Notes under the pieces: generated by a model
What the model was told of the DNA's origin: nothing
What the model saw: the letters and a program-made list of their open reading frames with translations, nothing else
Database searches by the model: none
Origin: Capniomyces stellatus
Taxonomy: Eukaryota > Kickxellomycota > Harpellomycetes > Harpellales > Legeriomycetaceae
Length of the DNA: 64,000 bases
Assembly: GCA_001661515.1 (NCBI GenBank)
Contig: LUVW01000001.1
Coordinates: 948,052-1,012,051, forward strand
Direction of reading: 5' to 3'
Made by a program: the position numbers and the translations under genes
Shown here: in pieces, positions 1 to 9,412 of the stretch
Layout: the number at the start of each line of letters is the position of its first letter
Position numbering within the stretch: position 1 is the stretch's first letter

Positions 1-17
1 GGGGGGGGGGGGGGGGG
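1..17. other. Poly-G run at the window edge
   Basis: Seventeen consecutive G start the window, directly next to the truncated acyltransferase exon. This looks like a contig end or assembly stop at a homopolymer. Confidence 0.6.
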
Positions 18-757
18 ATATGAGGGGAGGCGACAATAAGCACAACTATATTGGGATTCTACCCGTGGTTAGGTACGGTGTAACCATATATCATATAAAA
101 TGTTTGATTTCTTACCAAACCCTGCTTAATGGCCAATGCAGTAGATATCTCCTGTCGGTTTTTTGTGAATGTTGTGCCTTCAGGGAATATAAGCAAAATT
201 GTCTGTTCGCCGGAATCCTTGATTCTTTGCATACGTGTTTTCAAGGTGACTTCGTCTTCTTTCCAGCTTCTTTTCATGAATATAAAGTCCATCAAATACA
301 TACCCCAGCCTAAAAACGGAACTTTCTTTAGCTCTTCCTTGCTCATGATTTTCACATTACCATCCATTCGCTGGATTTTAGCAACCGTCCAGGAATAAAT
401 CCAGTCAGTGTATACTTGATGGTTTGACATTATAATCGCTGGCTCGTCTTCCGTAAACACACCAACCCCACTATGGTGGACGTGCTTGTTGGTATTGCCA
501 AACAGAACATCCTTGTCGCCCGTCAGTATATAATCAAATGGCGATACAACCTGGCTGGAAAAAAGCAGCATGTTAATAAACCACTCTTGTGTGTAGGCAA
601 CCATTCGATTGTATATCTTTACTGGCCCATGTTTGAGTATAAAGCAATATACCACCAACATTGAGCTCATGCAAATCACATTCGCTAAAATGTATATAAC
701 CACACAAACCGCTCGCACTTTTTTTATTACGCTTATTCCAACCTCGTTGCTTTCCAT
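1..757 (-). CDS. Lysophospholipid acyltransferase (PlsC/AGPAT-LCLAT1-like), 3' end missing
   Basis: Probably transfers an acyl group to a lysophospholipid (lysophosphatidate or lysocardiolipin type) at a membrane. The start ATG is at 757. An N-terminal hydrophobic segment (about residues 15-42) is followed by the PlsC acyltransferase block I NHQVYTDW (NHx4D) and block III FPEGTTF, in the usual order. The ORF stops at 59, but a canonical donor (GTAAGA) starts at 115 and an acceptor with a CTAAC branch site ends at 59. This gives a 57-nt intron, after which the frame is open to the poly-G run at the window edge. The C-terminal half is therefore missing because the contig ends, not because the gene is broken. 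Family assignment is firm. Substrate is not: the spacing resembles the LCLAT1/AGPAT3-5 branch (yeast Cst26-like). Confidence 0.8.
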
Positions 758-1900
758 TGTATCTCTAGAGTATAGGTTTTAGTTGTGTCTTTCTGCTGGT
801 GCCACTTTAACAATGAATTTATTTATGATTACTGCCTTTTTCTCGTCTTATGAACACTTGAAAATACGTATATATAAAGGCAGTTTTATGGATTCTAAAA
901 TCCTTAATACGTCTTCGAGTAGCTGTGATGTAAATAACCTACTGTAATCGCCTTTTTCGAGTCTTGTATATTCGCTATTGAGTTTTTGTATTAGATAAGA
1001 AAAAGTAAAAAGTGGGGGGGGGGGGGCATGCAAAATAAATAAATATCAAAATTATACTTTTACTTTTACGAGTCCCAAAGTATTTGAGAATCCTAGTATT
1101 ATTTTTCAGGCCGGTGTGTGTAGAAAACAGTAAACAATAATTATAATTTATTCAGAATAGCGAAAAAGGGCTTGGCTTTTCCTTTTATCATCCTACATTT
1201 ACCAATAGATGCTTCTGTCTAATTAAAAACTCCAACCGCCTAATTTTATTATTAATGTAAACGCTTGAGCTTGGTTTAGCTCCAGACTGGTTCAAGTAGC
1301 TAATATATAATAAAAATAACATAAACATGGTCTAGAATAATTTCAGCGAATGGCAATGACAGTAACGGCAACAGTAACAGCCATTGTTGTTAACAAAACG
1401 CACTACTTCTTGTCTTCTTTTCTTTATATTTTTACTGGATTTAAACTCTTCTAGTTTTAAACATATCAAACTAAACTCTAGCAGTTGTGGCGCAAAAGAA
1501 ATGTAGATAAACTGCAGTCATGTGAATGTTTGTATATTGGCCAAACTATTCGCTTTTGCAGAGAGCTATACGTACTAATCTGAACCATTGTGATGCATCA
1601 TATGCGATGCATTTTTGCTAGTACTAAAACATGGATTACAGCATATAAACACTTTATAATAAAAGTAAAAAGCCGAGTTTCAAGTTCCAAACGAAACTAG
1701 GGCTTAACCTCTATCAGTATTTTCTCTTGGCCATACAGTGGCATATCCCTTCTATCAAAAATCCTCATCCTTTTTTTTATTATGCATTTAGAAAACTGTT
1801 AAATTGTGTTTTTTTGTTAACATTGCTATCACAAGATGTTAAAAAAATGATTGATGCTGATTTTTTACCAAACCAATCAACAACAAAAAAAAATTAACTT
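758..1900. other. Intergenic, no gene seen
   Basis: AT-rich spacer upstream of the acyltransferase and downstream of tRNA-Val. It contains a 13-G run at 1014-1026. Open frames are short and show no recognisable protein. Confidence 0.5.
1883..1893 (-). terminator. Pol III terminator of tRNA-Val
   Basis: An A-run on the plus strand, hence a T-run on the transcribed strand, lies about 10 nt after the tRNA-Val 3' end. Confidence 0.6.
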
Positions 1901-1973
1901 TAGAGCTATTGGGGATCGAACCCAAGACCTGCTGCGTGTAAGGCAGACGTGATAACCACTACACCATAGCTCT
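1901..1973 (-). tRNA. tRNA-Val(UAC)
   Basis: A complete 73-nt cloverleaf reads on the minus strand: 7-bp acceptor stem AGAGCTA/TAGCTCT, D arm with GTGTAGTGGTTATCAC, anticodon loop CTTACAC (anticodon TAC, Val), T stem TTGGG/CCCAA with TTCGATC loop, and discriminator A. The top pair of the anticodon stem (27-43) is a U-C mismatch. No intron is present. A run of T follows the 3' end on the transcribed strand and serves as a Pol III terminator. Confidence 0.95.
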
Positions 1974-3433
1974 AACATAAAATTTTGCAAAACACTATAT
2001 AATTCTCGACAATATAAAAACAACAGTTATTCCGACTTGGTCGTTTTATTAGCGGGACCACATGTGCTACTTTGTTGTAAAGTAATGCAGCGTGACGAAA
2101 ATAGCTTTAAATACTCTTGACACGCCTTTGGCATGCAAAAAAGAAAAACAAGAGCAATCTTACAATATATTTGCAATACATGTGTACTTGACAAAAATCC
2201 TTAGCATCCTCTTCCCCGTAGAGATTAGCGGTTTGATTCATAATATAGCTGGTGCCTTACGGGTTATAATAGTACTCCCAAACTCCATCGTATAAAGTTG
2301 GTTGTTGGCTCAGCCACCGAAAACTGGTGTTGCTCTAACGCTTGTCTACCAAGGAAAGCATACGCGGTTATGAGTTTAGTCGTCTTTTATAATTCTTGAA
2401 GTTTTTCTTATCTGATTCAGACTTATAGCTTGGGCAATACACCTGTGTTCCCATTCTCAACTTAAATCCACAAAAACGTGAAGCGATTAGATAAGCGTAA
2501 TATCATTGGTCGTAATTTGAGCTGTATACTTTTTATAACTTGGTGATTAAATGTCCTAAGAAGTGAAAAAAAAAGTTTGGAAAAATTGAAAGTCAAGCTA
2601 AATATCCCAAACGTAGCTTTTGATGGCTTTTGGTGCAAGAAAAAAAAGAAGAAAGGATAGCAGCAAGAAGGCGATGCTGATGGTTGAAGCGTATAACCTA
2701 TGTTCACGAATTGGAGCTTTGTTATATCAATAGCATCAAGGTGAGCGGTGAATCACAGTTGCAGTAGGTGTTAACCGAGCGTGTATCAGTTAGACCAAAC
2801 CTATAAAACGTCTCACACGAAACATGACAGATTTGTATTTTACACTGAAATGGAGATCCAGTGTATTAATAAAACACTTTTCAACAAACCAATTGACGCC
2901 TTTATTTTTGAAAAGAAAATTTTTTTTTTCCTCGTTAATGAGTTTTATTATTTTAGTTAGTAAAATCAGATTAGTTAATTGGAGTTAACTTTAAATCTAA
3001 AAGACGGATAAATTTTACCATGGTTAAAAATAAATAAATTGAAAAAGAAAAAAAAAAGTTAGCTAGCTAGCTAAAAAAACGTAAAACGTATTAGATTCCA
3101 AGTATGGTTTGGATTCTGATCGATATAAAAAATTTTTTTTACTGTAAATTGGTTTTAAAGAAAAAAACCAATATATAATTTTTTATTTTCAGTTGGATTT
3201 AGGACTCTTCTTATTTTTATTCGATTCTTGGAAGCATTAGATAAAACAGCTCGATAGAAAGCAACAATAGCCCACTATAAACTTTTAGAAGAAGGTAAAA
3301 GAAACAGAACACAGTGACCATCTATTACTAAATACAAAGAAGTGCCATAATATAAGACTAATCTAACCATTTCAGCAAAGTTATAAACAAGTTTGTTCAA
3401 TTTACAAAAATAGAAACATAATTAGACAGAAGA
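1974..3433. other. Intergenic, no gene seen
   Basis: AT-rich region between tRNA-Val and the Srp40 gene. Small ORFs (2092-2295 plus, 2462-2707 minus) have no recognisable domains and are not called. The last 300 bases are the likely promoter and leader of the Srp40 gene. Confidence 0.4.
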
Positions 3434-5711
3434 ATGAGTACTCAAAAAAGCAACAACAAAGATCTTCTCCAATTGGTCTTTTCGTTTTTACAAAACGAAG
3501 GGCTAAGCTCAACAGCAAAGGCATTCGAAAAGGAAACCAAGAACAAGTATGAAGCAAAGTCAGGAGAACCATTGCTGACAGACATATTTTTTTCATACAA
3601 AGGATCCAATAAAGCGGTTGAATCAGACAATGAAAAAGAAGTAACCAAAGCTGGTTCTGGATCAGGTTCAAGCTCAAGCTCCAGTTCAAGCTCCAGTTCA
3701 AGCTCCAGTTCAAGCTCCAGCTCAAGCTCAAGCTCAGATTCAGACTCGGAACCAAGCACAACAAAAGAAGTAAGCACTAAAATGGATGTAGATACAGAAG
3801 TGTCAAGCGAAAAGAAGTCAGAAAGTTCAAGCTCAAGCTCAAGCAGCAGTGATAGTGATTCAAGCTCAAGTTCCGACTCAAGCTCAAGCAGCGACTCAGA
3901 TAGCGATAGTGAAACAGCAAAGAAGGTTGATACTAAAGAAGAAAGCAAAAAGTCAGAAAGCAGCAGCAGCAGCGACAGTAGTTCAAGCGACTCAGAAAAG
4001 GATGAAACAACCACTGTGAAAGTGGTCGAGGAAACCAAATCAAAAGACTCAAGCTTAAGCAGCAGCGACAGCGATTCAAGCTCAAGCTCAAGCTCAAGCT
4101 CAAGCTCTGACTCAAGCTCTGACTCAAGCTCAGAGTCAGAATCTGACTCTGAAAAAGAGGAAGAGAAGAAAGTAGAAGTAGCACCTACAGTTGTTGAATC
4201 CAAGAAACCAGAGTCATCGTCATCGTCATCATCTGACTCTAGCTCAGACTCAGACTCGTCATCAAGCTCAAGCTCAAGCTCATCATCAGACTCTTCTTCG
4301 GACTCGGATTCAGAAGATGAAGTAGTTGCCGAAAAGCCTGCTGAAAGCAAGGAGAAGGAATCAGAAAGCGACAGTGACAGCTCATCAAGCGAGAGCGAGG
4401 CTGAGATTGAGGAAACAAAACCAGCGCCAAAAGAAAGTGAAAGCGGAACAAAGCGCAAGTTATCAGAAGTAGAGTCAAGCTCGTCAAGCTCAAGCGATAG
4501 TTCATCAAGCTCGAGTGATAGCTCATCCAGCTCAAGCGATAGTTCATCAAGCTCAAGTGATAGCTCATCCAGCTCAAGTGATAGTGATAGTGATAGTGAT
4601 GACGAGGAGCCAAAAAAGAAAGCAAAGACTAGTAAAGAGTAAAGAATACTTTCCAACTTTCTACCAAATACATTTACAATTGCTTTGTTCTGTTATTGCT
4701 TTTCTCTTTTTATATGTTTTATTTATAGTTATACAAAAACCAGTCTTTAAAATATTATAGTAACATTACCTAATATAGTATTTTTCCTTTTTCCTTTTCC
4801 TTTCTTTTCTTTCTCTTGTATCTTTTCCTTTTCTTTATTTTTTTTTGGTATTACTTTATTACTTGTGTATTACCTGGAGAAAAGAGAACGTGAAAGATTG
4901 GGGAAGAGGAAGGAAAAAAAGAAAAATATGGGAAAGGAAAAACACCAACCCCCCCCCCCNNNCCCCCCCCCCCCCCCCCCATAACTCTATAATATCAACA
5001 ACGACACATATATTAATTGCGTTGTAATACTTACCATTGCCTTGACAAGAATATATACGAGTCAAGTTGTTAAAAGAAAAGCTGTGCTATTATTGGGCTT
5101 TATAATGCTATAATAGAATGAATGGATCCATGGTTTAGTAATAGAAGCAAATAATTTTGTATAAAATATACGTTGGCAGCTGAATTAAAAAAAAAAGGAA
5201 GAGTAGTGATAAAAGTTGTTTGGGGATAGGGGCAGGATACTGGTTGGGAGGGATATTAGGATATGGCGATACTAAATATATGTATAGAAATGATAAATCA
5301 AGAATGAAAATGAATGAAAAAAAAGCAACATATTAACAATGTAATAAACTGAACATGAAATGGAATAGAACACCAGCACCAGAGTCAACAGAGTCAACAG
5401 AAGAGGCAGCTGAGGCAGTTGAGGAGCATGAAGAAATGGTATTAGACGAAAAGACACACAAGCACAGCAAGCAACCTGCAGTTCCGTTTTCAAGAATCAA
5501 CAAGGAAGAAATCGTGTTTCTTGACGAGCGACTGAAAAGCAACTGCTACACAACAAAGGGCGGACATGAAGACGATTACGGAGCAAAGGCGTTCCGCGAT
5601 CTTGTTGTGACCAAGGGAAAGGGCTTCACAAAGGAAAAGAACAAGAAGAAGCGCGGTGCTTACTCTGGCGGTGCCATTACTCTTGGATCAAACTCCATTA
5701 AGTTTGATTGA
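3434..5711 (+). CDS. SRP40: Srp40/Nopp140-type nucleolar phosphoprotein (LisH + Ser-rich + SRP40_C)
   Basis: Nucleolar chaperone-like phosphoprotein; family members associate with snoRNPs and ribosome biogenesis. The N-terminus (residues about 10-40) is a LisH-type helix pair (LLQLVFSFLQNEGLSSTAKA). Several long Ser/Asp/Glu blocks follow, separated by Lys-rich linkers, which is the classic CK2-substrate pattern. Exon 1 runs from 3434 to 4638 (donor GTAAAG). Exon 2 runs from 5369 to 5711 and holds the conserved SRP40 C-terminal domain (PFSRINKEE, then GGHEDDYGAKAF, ending ITLGSNSIKFD). Joining GA|A keeps the frame. The intron would be 730 nt, the longest here, and contains a poly-C/N assembly gap. 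Without splicing, exon 1 stops at 4642. The two parts belong together by family architecture; exact borders are inferred. Confidence 0.8.
4949..4980. other. Assembly gap (NNN) inside a poly-C tract
   Basis: Three N at 4960-4962 are flanked by C runs on both sides. The true length is unknown. It lies within the inferred Srp40 intron. Confidence 0.9.
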
Positions 5712-6361
5712 GTTTAAAGTTGTTGCTTTCTTTTCTTATTTTTTTCTTTTTTTTCCTTCCTTCCTTCCATTTCTTTCTTTTGTATTAAGAATGTTTTTCC
5801 TACTTTTCCTCCTATTTTCACCCTTCAATTCCTAACCAAATTTGGTTGAGAGTCTCGTTTTATTATATATACAAATAAATGAATTTTTTTCTTTTTTTTC
5901 TTTGCCGTTGATAATTAACTATTTCCAACACAAAAAGTTGGTTGTTTTTTTTTTTTTGCTTTTTAATTATTGTAAAAAACAAAGCGAGAGAATCCAATCT
6001 ACAAGAAAGGAAAGAAGAAAAAGGGGAATAAAATGAGTGAAGGGTAAAAGTTTGGGCGGAATAATTCGAATAATTCGAATAATTCGGATTGTGATATATT
6101 AGAATTGTTCGAGTAGTTATATAATAGCAAAGTAATGTGTGTAATCTTGCTATAGCGCAAAGTAAAAAATAAGGAAAAGTAAAAAATAAAAAGTAAAAAA
6201 TAAAAAATAAAAAATAAAAAATAAAAAATAAAAAATAAAAAAGAAATAAGGGGGATACTGTACTATATGTGAAAAAGAAATAAAAGAAAAAGAGGAAAAA
6301 AGGAAAAAAAAAAAAACAAAGTCGAGTTGAAGAAACAAGACTATAAAAAAGCGATATAGAT
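5712..6361. repeat. Convergent spacer with A-rich tandem repeat
   Basis: Spacer between the 3' ends of the Srp40 gene and the minus-strand chitin synthase activator. It holds a TTCGAATAA-like triplication (about 6058-6088) and a 7-bp TAAAAAA-type tandem array (about 6165-6245). No gene is seen. Confidence 0.5.
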
Positions 6362-9300
6362 CTACATCAACAAGCACATGTCCTTTTGGGAATCCTTTTG
6401 GCCAGCCAAGTCATCTTTATCTTTCCTAGACTTGTTCTTGCGGCCAAGATTCTTCTGGCGGGTTTTTGTCATCTGTCTGCGGAGCGACACGCCACTTTCA
6501 GCAGCCCTTTCAGCCTCGCTTTTGGCTAAGCGCTCCTTGGCTTCGTTGCTTCCGTTTTTTGCGGCCAGGGTGTACCAATAAATGGCGCGTTCAACATCGC
6601 GTTCAACGCCTATACCAATGTCGTAGTAGTAGCCCATGCCAAACTGGGCACGGGGGAGGCCCTGGTCGGCAGCCTTGTTGCACCAATCAAAGGCAAGAGC
6701 GTCGCTTTGTTCAAGAATGCCTGGGGCACCCGACAAGTACCAGCCGGAAAGGGCCATTTGGGAAAGAGCGTAGCCTTGGTCGGCAGCCATTCTGTAGTAC
6801 ATGATGCTGCCATATGGATTTGCAGGGAAGCCGTGTTCGCCAAATTCAAAGAGAAACCCGAGTTTGTTCTGAGCCTCAGCCATGCCAAGGTTGGTGGAGA
6901 TCTCGAGCAGCTTGTGGGCCTCCTCGTAGTCCAAAAAGACGTTGTCGTATATGCTCTTGTCGGGATATTCGCCCAGGAAAATCAGGGCAAGAACATAGGC
7001 GCCATCAGGGCAGTCGCGGTCGGCGATTTCGGAGGCCCTCCTCAGGTAGATGATGGACTGCTTGTAGTTCTTTTTCTGGCCCAGCTCACCTCGCAGCAAG
7101 GCAGTGCCCATCCTGTAGTTTGAAGAGGGGTCGCCGAGGGAAGCAGCCAGCTTATAGTAGGAGTAGGCCTTGGCGTTCATTCCACGGCTTTCGTAGTTCT
7201 CGGCAACCTTGTATGCAGCCTTGCTGTGGTGAAGCTTTGCAGCAAACATATAATACTTGAAGGCCTTGGACTTGTCCTGCACAACTCCAAAGGTGCCCTC
7301 CTCGACCCACTGGCCAAGAATAAAGTTGGCCTCGGGGTTTCCTTTCTTCTGGAGCAGTCTGATCCAGTACAGCGCCTCCTTGGCCAGCTTGCTTGTGCTC
7401 GGGTCGTCCACCGGGTCTGTGCTTTTTATCTGGAACGACTTGACGGACTGTGCCGGTGTTGAGTTTCCTGATCCATTGAAGCCTGAGCCCACAGTGTCGA
7501 AGTTTGTGTTGCTAGCGCCGTAGCCCTGGAGCATCGACATTGTGTCAAAGTTGGTCTGCTGGTTGGAGCTACCGCCAATTATGCTGGCCGTGTTGGCATT
7601 TTCGGCCACTGTGTCTATAGAGTGGATCAGGAACTTTGCATACTCTAGCTGCACCCTCTCATCGTTCGTTTTGCGTGCTGCGTCCCTGTACATATCAATC
7701 GCACTTCCTGTGTCCATCAGTGTTCGCGACAGTCTGTACGTGCTGTTTCTTGATATCGACGCGTGCGAAGCTGATGCTGACGACGAGCTGTACACCGACT
7801 GTCTCAGCATCAACGAGTGCACATTTACATCATTTGCACTCCCATGTCGCCCCACCACCGGCCGCGGTATCACTTTATCCAACGCATTTATATCCATATC
7901 GTACCCCATAGATGTGTTGCTCTCTCTAGACCGGTCCCTTATGTCAATGTCCGTATCTAGATCCCCACTAATCTCCGAACTATTAAGTGACCCATTCGAT
8001 GACCCCCTGCTAATCCCATTATATAATGGCTTGTTCTTTAGTCGCGCTTCTATGTCATATCCGCTCATTTCCCCTAGTCCCAGCCCCATCCCCATTCCCA
8101 TCCCCACTCCTTGCCCCATTCCATTTACTTGCTTATACTCTCCCTTACCACCGTCACCGTCACCATCCCCCTTCTCGTTCTCGTTCTCATTATAATCATC
8201 ACCACCATAGCCTTCTCTTCCTTCTTCATCGCCATAACTTTCTTCTCCCCCTCTACTCTCCTCTCCATCCTTATTTCCCAACAGTCCTTGATTCATCTCT
8301 TTATCCCCTGCTTTCCCTCTATACTCTTCCTCTTGGTTTTTGCTTCTATTGCTTATATTGCTTCTATTGCTCTCGTTTCCCTTTTGCTGATGCTCTCCTC
8401 GCCCTCTTTCTATTATCACCATATCCCCGTCATCCTTAGTATAACTGAGACTCTCAAATGAGTCTGTCATGCCGTAGTGCTCTGTACAGTCTTCATCGCC
8501 CCCAGCTTGCTTCACACTCCTGTTTCCACTACTATTGTTACCTCCAACTCCAACTCCAACTCCAGCTCCACCAACCACCCCTTTCTCCATTTCTACAGCT
8601 TTTGCCTCTGCCTTTGCCATTATCCTTGCTTTTGCTTTTGCCTTTGCCTTAGCTATCTCCTCTTCCTCAGATCCCGTTTCACTTCCATATTCATAGCCAT
8701 ACGCGCCCTCATCCCCAGAACTCCTCTCGCTTTGGTTGATACCTACCAATTCTAATTTGTTTTCAAAGTCTCCCCCCCTATCAAAGTCAAAACTAAATGC
8801 CGCCTGTGTGTTACTCCCCGACTCTCTAGAGCTTTCGTTCCCTTGAACAAACATCCTATCTTCATCTCTCCTCACACCACCCTTCTCTTCTTCCCTCTCC
8901 AATCCGTCTTTTCCTCTTTCCAACTCCCTATTTCTTAAACTGTCTTTCGACGCTTTTGCTACTATTCTTGCCTCTACTATATCTCTTGATTTCTTCTTTG
9001 ACAATACACTGGCATCTCTATCCGTGTTGTTCAAATCAAGCCCCTCTAGCTCTAAATACTCGTTTCTTTGGTTACTATTTGTAGGTGTAGGTGGCAAATC
9101 ATACGTTGGTGCATACTCTGTTGATCTCACTGACACATATTGCTGTGGTGTTGGGAATGCCTGTGCTTTCTCATTCATTTCTACTCTGTCTTCTTCGCTC
9201 TCAAGCCCCCCGCTCCTCTTAAACTCCTTTATCGAATAATCTAGTAGCACTGTGTCATCCGTCTTTAGCGCAGGTCTACTCTCCGATTCCGTCTTTAACG

Positions 9301-9412
9301 GCACCTTCTTTACCAAACTTGATACTCTTGGTCCCTTTGGTGCCGTAGATCTTTTTAAACTCTTTTTGATTGCTGCCGCATCCTCTCCTACATACTCATT
9401 TGTTGAATACAT
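6362..9412 (-). CDS. SKT5: Chitin synthase activator, Skt5/Chs4 family (Sel1 repeats, CaaX box)
   Basis: Regulatory subunit that activates and localises class IV-type chitin synthase at the plasma membrane, often at septa or the bud neck. It is a single uninterrupted 1016-residue ORF. Residues 1 to about 640 are low-complexity: charged, Asn/Ser/Gly-rich, with Ala-Lys repeats. From about residue 690 to 970 there are consecutive Sel1/TPR-like helical repeats (for example EANFILGQWVEEG, NYRMGTALLRGELGQ, AQFGMGYYYDIGIGV). A basic tail ends in CLLM, a CaaX prenylation signal with Met in the farnesylation-favouring position. Yeast Chs4 also ends in a CaaX box, which supports orthology. The long N-terminus is poorly conserved in the family. 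Confidence 0.92.
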   Translation of the reverse strand: MYSTNEYVGEDAAAIKKSLKRSTAPKGPRVSSLVKKVPLKTESESRPALKTDDTVLLDYSIKEFKRSGGLESEEDRVEMNEKAQAFPTPQQYVSVRSTEYAPTYDLPPTPTNSNQRNEYLELEGLDLNNTDRDASVLSKKKSRDIVEARIVAKASKDSLRNRELERGKDGLEREEEKGGVRRDEDRMFVQGNESSRESGSNTQAAFSFDFDRGGDFENKLELVGINQSERSSGDEGAYGYEYGSETGSEEEEIAKAKAKAKARIMAKAEAKAVEMEKGVVGGAGVGVGVGGNNSSGNRSVKQAGGDEDCTEHYGMTDSFESLSYTKDDGDMVIIERGRGEHQQKGNESNRSNISNRSKNQEEEYRGKAGDKEMNQGLLGNKDGEESRGGEESYGDEEGREGYGGDDYNENENEKGDGDGDGGKGEYKQVNGMGQGVGMGMGMGLGLGEMSGYDIEARLKNKPLYNGISRGSSNGSLNSSEISGDLDTDIDIRDRSRESNTSMGYDMDINALDKVIPRPVVGRHGSANDVNVHSLMLRQSVYSSSSASASHASISRNSTYRLSRTLMDTGSAIDMYRDAARKTNDERVQLEYAKFLIHSIDTVAENANTASIIGGSSNQQTNFDTMSMLQGYGASNTNFDTVGSGFNGSGNSTPAQSVKSFQIKSTDPVDDPSTSKLAKEALYWIRLLQKKGNPEANFILGQWVEEGTFGVVQDKSKAFKYYMFAAKLHHSKAAYKVAENYESRGMNAKAYSYYKLAASLGDPSSNYRMGTALLRGELGQKKNYKQSIIYLRRASEIADRDCPDGAYVLALIFLGEYPDKSIYDNVFLDYEEAHKLLEISTNLGMAEAQNKLGFLFEFGEHGFPANPYGSIMYYRMAADQGYALSQMALSGWYLSGAPGILEQSDALAFDWCNKAADQGLPRAQFGMGYYYDIGIGVERDVERAIYWYTLAAKNGSNEAKERLAKSEAERAAESGVSLRRQMTKTRQKNLGRKNKSRKDKDDLAGQKDSQKDMCLLM

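Noticed and set aside
1014..1026. Poly-G run (also 26549-26557 and poly-C at 47646-47655) as possible quadruplex elements
   Set aside because: Simple homopolymers without spaced G tracts; more likely slippage or assembly features.
3442..4656. 404-residue minus-strand ORF opposite the Srp40 gene
   Set aside because: It is the mirror of Ser-rich repetitive codons (AGC/TCA read backwards as Leu/Glu/Ser). No domain or start context; the plus strand has LisH and SRP40_C.
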